Assembly (NCBI GenBank): GCA_934792465.1
Contig: CAKVOK010000062.1
Location: 1-19,315, forward strand
From: an uncultured Clostridia bacterium
GTDB lineage: Bacteria; Bacillota; Clostridia; RUG12999
Length of the DNA stretch: 19,315 nucleotides
Reading direction: 5' to 3'
This document shows positions 16,217 to 19,315 of this stretch, piece by piece. The number at the start of each line of letters is the position of its first letter. The first letter of the stretch is position 1. The notes under the pieces are model-generated. The model worked only from the letters and a program-made list of their open reading frames with translations, did no database searches and was not told the origin of the DNA. The position numbers and the translations under genes were made by a program.

Positions 16217-19183
16217 ATGAAGTTAAAAAAATCTTTGGCATCGGTTATGGTTCTTATGTTAATGCTTACCGGAATTGGAGTAACGGCATTTGCGGAACAG
16301 ACGGGATTCGGAGGATATTACGTTCTGGCATTTGATAACGAAACGGATTACGGCGCAAATATCGGTACGGTAGACACTTCTGTCGGATTGACAAATATTA
16401 AGTATAACGCCGATACGGGCGCATTGTACGGCGGCGGTAACGGTACATCAAAACGTTTTCAGATAAAAGCGGGCAATGCTTTTAAAAATAATTATAAATA
16501 TGTGAAAATCGTTTGGAAAACAAGTAAGATGGCTTCTCCTGCCGATACTACCGTTGAGCTTTTTGCAAGAGATACCAGCTGGAATTGGTATGAAGTAAAG
16601 GAGCCGCAGAAGAATGACGGAGCATGGGTGGTTTCGACTGCCGATTTCAGCAGCAAGAACAATATTAATACCTTTGAGCTGGACTTTGGAAAAACAACAA
16701 ATTCGGAATGGACGGAATTATACGTAAAATATATAGCGTTCTTTGAAACGGAAGCCGGCATGAATGCTTATGACAGGGATATTATTTCGGCTGTGATTGA
16801 CGGCAATCCGGCGGAAATTGACAGCTTCAGGAAAAAAATTGTGTATGATGTGCCTTACGGAACGGAATACAGCGAGGGTGCAGAACCGCAGCTTGTTTTG
16901 ACGCAGGGTACAACGGCGGAAAAGGAAGAAAACGGCTATAAGATTACCGATTACAAGGGTGCGGTTACTCATTATGACTGCATTGTGAATTATGCTGTGC
17001 CGACATCGCCGTATATATATTCGTTTGATACGGCAGCGGCATACAACAATAATATTTCCAAGGTAAGTGCCGGAAACAACAAAACATACAACGAAGCGGC
17101 AAGAGCACTGGAAGTAAATCAGGGATGGGCATACTCGCATTTACTGGAATTAAATGTAAACAATGACAATATTGCACCGAAATATAATTATGTAAAAATC
17201 AGATATAGATTTTCGGACTACAGCGGCGACGCTCCTCATCAGCAGATATATCTTTACGATAAAACATGGGCATATGAGGGATATGTTCTGGAAGGAACAG
17301 GTCCTAAAGCGGCATCGGATGAGTGGACAGACCTCCTCATAGAAATACCGCAGTTAAAGAATACACTCATGAAAATATATTTTAAGTATGCCTGCGACGC
17401 AAATGTTCAGAGAACCGTTCAGATAAAATACATCGCTTTGTTCGACGGCTATGATGCGGCAGCAAATTTCGACTATAATTCGGGAGCACTGAAAGAGTTC
17501 AAAATAGGCGAAAATACAGGAAAAATCAATCACTATGCCAAAACCATAGAGTGTTATGCACCGGGGAACATGACAACGGTTGAACCAACGGTTACGCTTG
17601 GTGCCGGAACGGAAGTGCTGACGCCGGGGGCAATAGATTTCGGCAGCGGAAGTGCGGAATACAAAATAAAAAAAGCTGACGGAGAAATTGTTACATATAC
17701 GGTAACGCTGAAAAACAGTATAGATAATTTGGCTTTAAAAGGCGACGCCGAGGGTGAAAATGTTATAGCGGACGACGGCTGGAAGGCATACGGTACCGAT
17801 AAGGGCGTTAAGCTTACGGTTGAATCGGAAAACGGCAATCATTATATTTTATATGACGCAACCGCAAACACATCGAGCGAAAGCTTATTCGGATATAATT
17901 TTAATTTTGTTAAGGGACGCAAATATTTCTGGATTATGGAAGCAAAAACAGACACTTCGACCTGCAAAGGCGGAAACGGTCAGACGATTTGGAGCAATGT
18001 AGCTCAAAGTATGTGGGCTGACGATATATGGAGAACCTACAGCGGTGTATACAACTGTACGGAAAGTGTAAATGAATGGACATTTTATCCGCAGGATTCG
18101 GGAAAACAGACAAAAGTTTTTGCCGATAATCTGAAAATATATGATATAACGGAAATGGCGGCAGCCGAATTTTCATTGCCGTATCAATTTGCAATTGAGA
18201 GCGAAACGGCAATTATCGACAAAAATATAATTTATGATATACCGGGAAGCGAAATAAAAATAACGTTGAAAGACGGAAATACAATTCCGTCCGACAAGGT
18301 AATTTCATACGGCGGCGGCATATCCGACGGCATTGCGGTGATAAGCAAAAACACATCGAAAATTGCTGTTGAGCTGAAAGACCGTTACGACTGGAGCATA
18401 GACGAAAGCGGAAAAGTAAGCATGACTGCGGCAAGTCCCTGGGGCACGGAGCAGGCTGCACTTTACAAGGCTTCTTACAACGGCAGCGGAATTCTCGAAA
18501 GCGTATCCGCAGAAAATATAGATTCAACCGCAAATTCGGTTGAGATTGATAATGCGGCAGGCAAAAAACTCTTTATATGGGATAAATCCAATCTTATGCC
18601 GCTGACCGAAAGCTACAAGGTTATGGATAAGGCTAAATTATTCATTTGCGGCGATAAAACAAGTGCATCTTGGAGCGACAGACGAAACATTCAGGGCTGG
18701 GGATATTATATGCCGTCATTGACCGATGCCAATGCAGAGATAGTAAACAAATCAAGCGACTGGCAGTATCAGACAGCCGAGGCATTTGCCGGAGGTGCGG
18801 CATATGAGGAGATGAAAGCCGAGGCAAAAGCGGGAGATTGGATGATAATATCATTCGGAGCGAAGGATTCGGAAGCAAGCAATATCGAAGCATACGAAAC
18901 GGCTCTTGATACAATGCTTGATTATGCGGAGAAAAACAGCATTAATGCTGCTGTAATCATACAGCCTGCCGGCATCGGAAATTCCGCGGCTTTCGCAGAC
19001 AAGGCAAGAGAGTGCGCCGAAAAAGCCGGGGTTCTTTGCATCGACCTGTATTCGACAGAGATTTCGGGCGATTTCAATGCCGACGGTTCAAATCTGAATT
19101 ATGTCGGAGCGAGATACATGGCGGACAAAATTGCAGATGCCGTAAAGAAAACAGCCGGTGATTTAAGGTTTTATATAAAATAA
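16217..19183 (+). CDS. Secreted multi-module protein ending in a degenerate acetylesterase-like SGNH domain
   Basis: A 988-residue exported protein without SLH domains; AAAGGA lies 10 bases before the ATG. Order: signal peptide ending at AFAEQ (1-27); shared beta module (35-185); DUF5018-like Ig domain (189-259); second module copy (267-420); second Ig domain (422-498); a CBM4/9-like jelly roll (about 503-645); a beta linker (650-742); the A-x-Y-x-x-G-x-L type domain common before pectin enzymes (745-800, LFIWDKSNLMPL); and a C-terminal SGNH domain (803-980). That last domain resembles rhamnogalacturonan acetylesterases: CGDKTSAS (811-818), QGWGYYM (826-832), ISFGAKD (878-884), DGSNLNYVGARYMAD (956-970). 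The nucleophile Ser is Lys814, the GxND Asn is Lys883, the block II Gly/Ser pattern is lost after N844, and the DxxH His is Asn959. It is very likely non-hydrolytic, with binding modules intact. Role: probably secreted glycan binder; inference. Confidence 0.8.
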   Translation: MKLKKSLASVMVLMLMLTGIGVTAFAEQTGFGGYYVLAFDNETDYGANIGTVDTSVGLTNIKYNADTGALYGGGNGTSKRFQIKAGNAFKNNYKYVKIVWKTSKMASPADTTVELFARDTSWNWYEVKEPQKNDGAWVVSTADFSSKNNINTFELDFGKTTNSEWTELYVKYIAFFETEAGMNAYDRDIISAVIDGNPAEIDSFRKKIVYDVPYGTEYSEGAEPQLVLTQGTTAEKEENGYKITDYKGAVTHYDCIVNYAVPTSPYIYSFDTAAAYNNNISKVSAGNNKTYNEAARALEVNQGWAYSHLLELNVNNDNIAPKYNYVKIRYRFSDYSGDAPHQQIYLYDKTWAYEGYVLEGTGPKAASDEWTDLLIEIPQLKNTLMKIYFKYACDANVQRTVQIKYIALFDGYDAAANFDYNSGALKEFKIGENTGKINHYAKTIECYAPGNMTTVEPTVTLGAGTEVLTPGAIDFGSGSAEYKIKKADGEIVTYTVTLKNSIDNLALKGDAEGENVIADDGWKAYGTDKGVKLTVESENGNHYILYDATANTSSESLFGYNFNFVKGRKYFWIMEAKTDTSTCKGGNGQTIWSNVAQSMWADDIWRTYSGVYNCTESVNEWTFYPQDSGKQTKVFADNLKIYDITEMAAAEFSLPYQFAIESETAIIDKNIIYDIPGSEIKITLKDGNTIPSDKVISYGGGISDGIAVISKNTSKIAVELKDRYDWSIDESGKVSMTAASPWGTEQAALYKASYNGSGILESVSAENIDSTANSVEIDNAAGKKLFIWDKSNLMPLTESYKVMDKAKLFICGDKTSASWSDRRNIQGWGYYMPSLTDANAEIVNKSSDWQYQTAEAFAGGAAYEEMKAEAKAGDWMIISFGAKDSEASNIEAYETALDTMLDYAEKNSINAAVIIQPAGIGNSAAFADKARECAEKAGVLCIDLYSTEISGDFNADGSNLNYVGARYMADKIADAVKKTAGDLRFYIK

Positions 19184-19254
19184 AATGATAGGGGCATCGG
19201 CAAAATGCACGGACCGCATAAAGCAAAAAAATCAAGATATATAATGTCTACTGA

Positions 19255-19301
19255 ACAAATGGTTTTGCGAAACCATTTGTGTGAAACCTTCGGTTTCACA
19301 C
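19255..19301 (+). repeat. Tandem palindromes (two overlapping hairpins) at the window end
   Basis: Hairpin A pairs ACAAATGGTTT (19255-19265) with AAACCATTTGT (19270-19280) around TGCG. Hairpin B pairs GTGTGAAACC (19279-19288) with GGTTTCACAC (19292-19301) around TTC. They share bases 19279-19280, and both contain a GGTTT/AAACC core, so cross-pairing between them is possible. No T run follows within the window, so a standard terminator is not seen. This may be a dispersed intergenic repeat or the start of an attenuator for a gene beyond the window. The rest of 19184-19315 holds no gene I trust. Confidence 0.6.
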
Positions 19302-19315
19302 CTAAAAACAGCATA

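Noticed and set aside
19205..19315. Open frame from ATG 19205 running off the window end, preceded by AGGGG.
   Set aside because: Much of its coding content is the two perfect palindromes, which dictate the translation. There is no recognisable protein and the frame is cut by the window edge, so a repeat explains it better.

Overview
The window looks like chromosome from a Gram-positive anaerobe of the Clostridia (Bacillota). The evidence is surface-layer homology (SLH) domains, a lipoprotein-type solute-binding protein, AGGAGG-like ribosome binding sites, GTG and TTG starts, moderate-to-low GC, and a polysaccharide-utilisation layout like those of gut or rumen pectin degraders. I cannot name the species; resemblance to SLH-rich pectinolytic Clostridia is a guess. 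All ten genes lie on the plus strand and are tightly packed. No gap exceeds about 155 bases, and I see no credible minus-strand gene, tRNA, rRNA, CRISPR array or insertion sequence.

Region 1 (about 1-3627) is a promoter and a three-gene cytoplasmic operon: a pectate-lyase-like (alpha/alpha)-toroid protein, a GH105-type unsaturated glucuronyl/galacturonyl hydrolase, and a small SGNH-fold protein that has lost its catalytic Ser and His. Region 2 (3628-7041) starts with a second promoter sharing a 16-base block with the first. It encodes a CUT1-type sugar ABC importer: a binding lipoprotein, then two permeases after a strong intercistronic hairpin. No ATPase gene is present, which is normal for CUT1 systems that use a shared ATPase. 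Region 3 (7059-19183) encodes four very large exported proteins of 991, 878, 1145 and 988 residues. Three carry SLH domains for wall attachment, placed at the C-terminus, N-terminus and interior respectively. Three of the four (991, 1145 and 988 aa) share an unnamed beta-sandwich-like module, five copies in all. One carries an Asp-box beta-propeller with a GH74-like motif. The last ends in a rhamnogalacturonan-acetylesterase-like SGNH domain whose catalytic residues are all replaced.

My reading is that the surface proteins bind a plant cell-wall glycan, probably pectic. Oligosaccharides would enter through the importer, and the cytoplasmic lyase and GH105 enzyme would finish them. The unusual part is how much of the locus appears non-catalytic: two degenerate SGNH esterases and three or four surface proteins built of binding, repeat and anchoring domains. 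It may be a Gram-positive glycan-capture apparatus, functionally like the Bacteroides SusD/E/F surface proteins. That function is inference. The residue losses and repeated modules are visible in the sequence.
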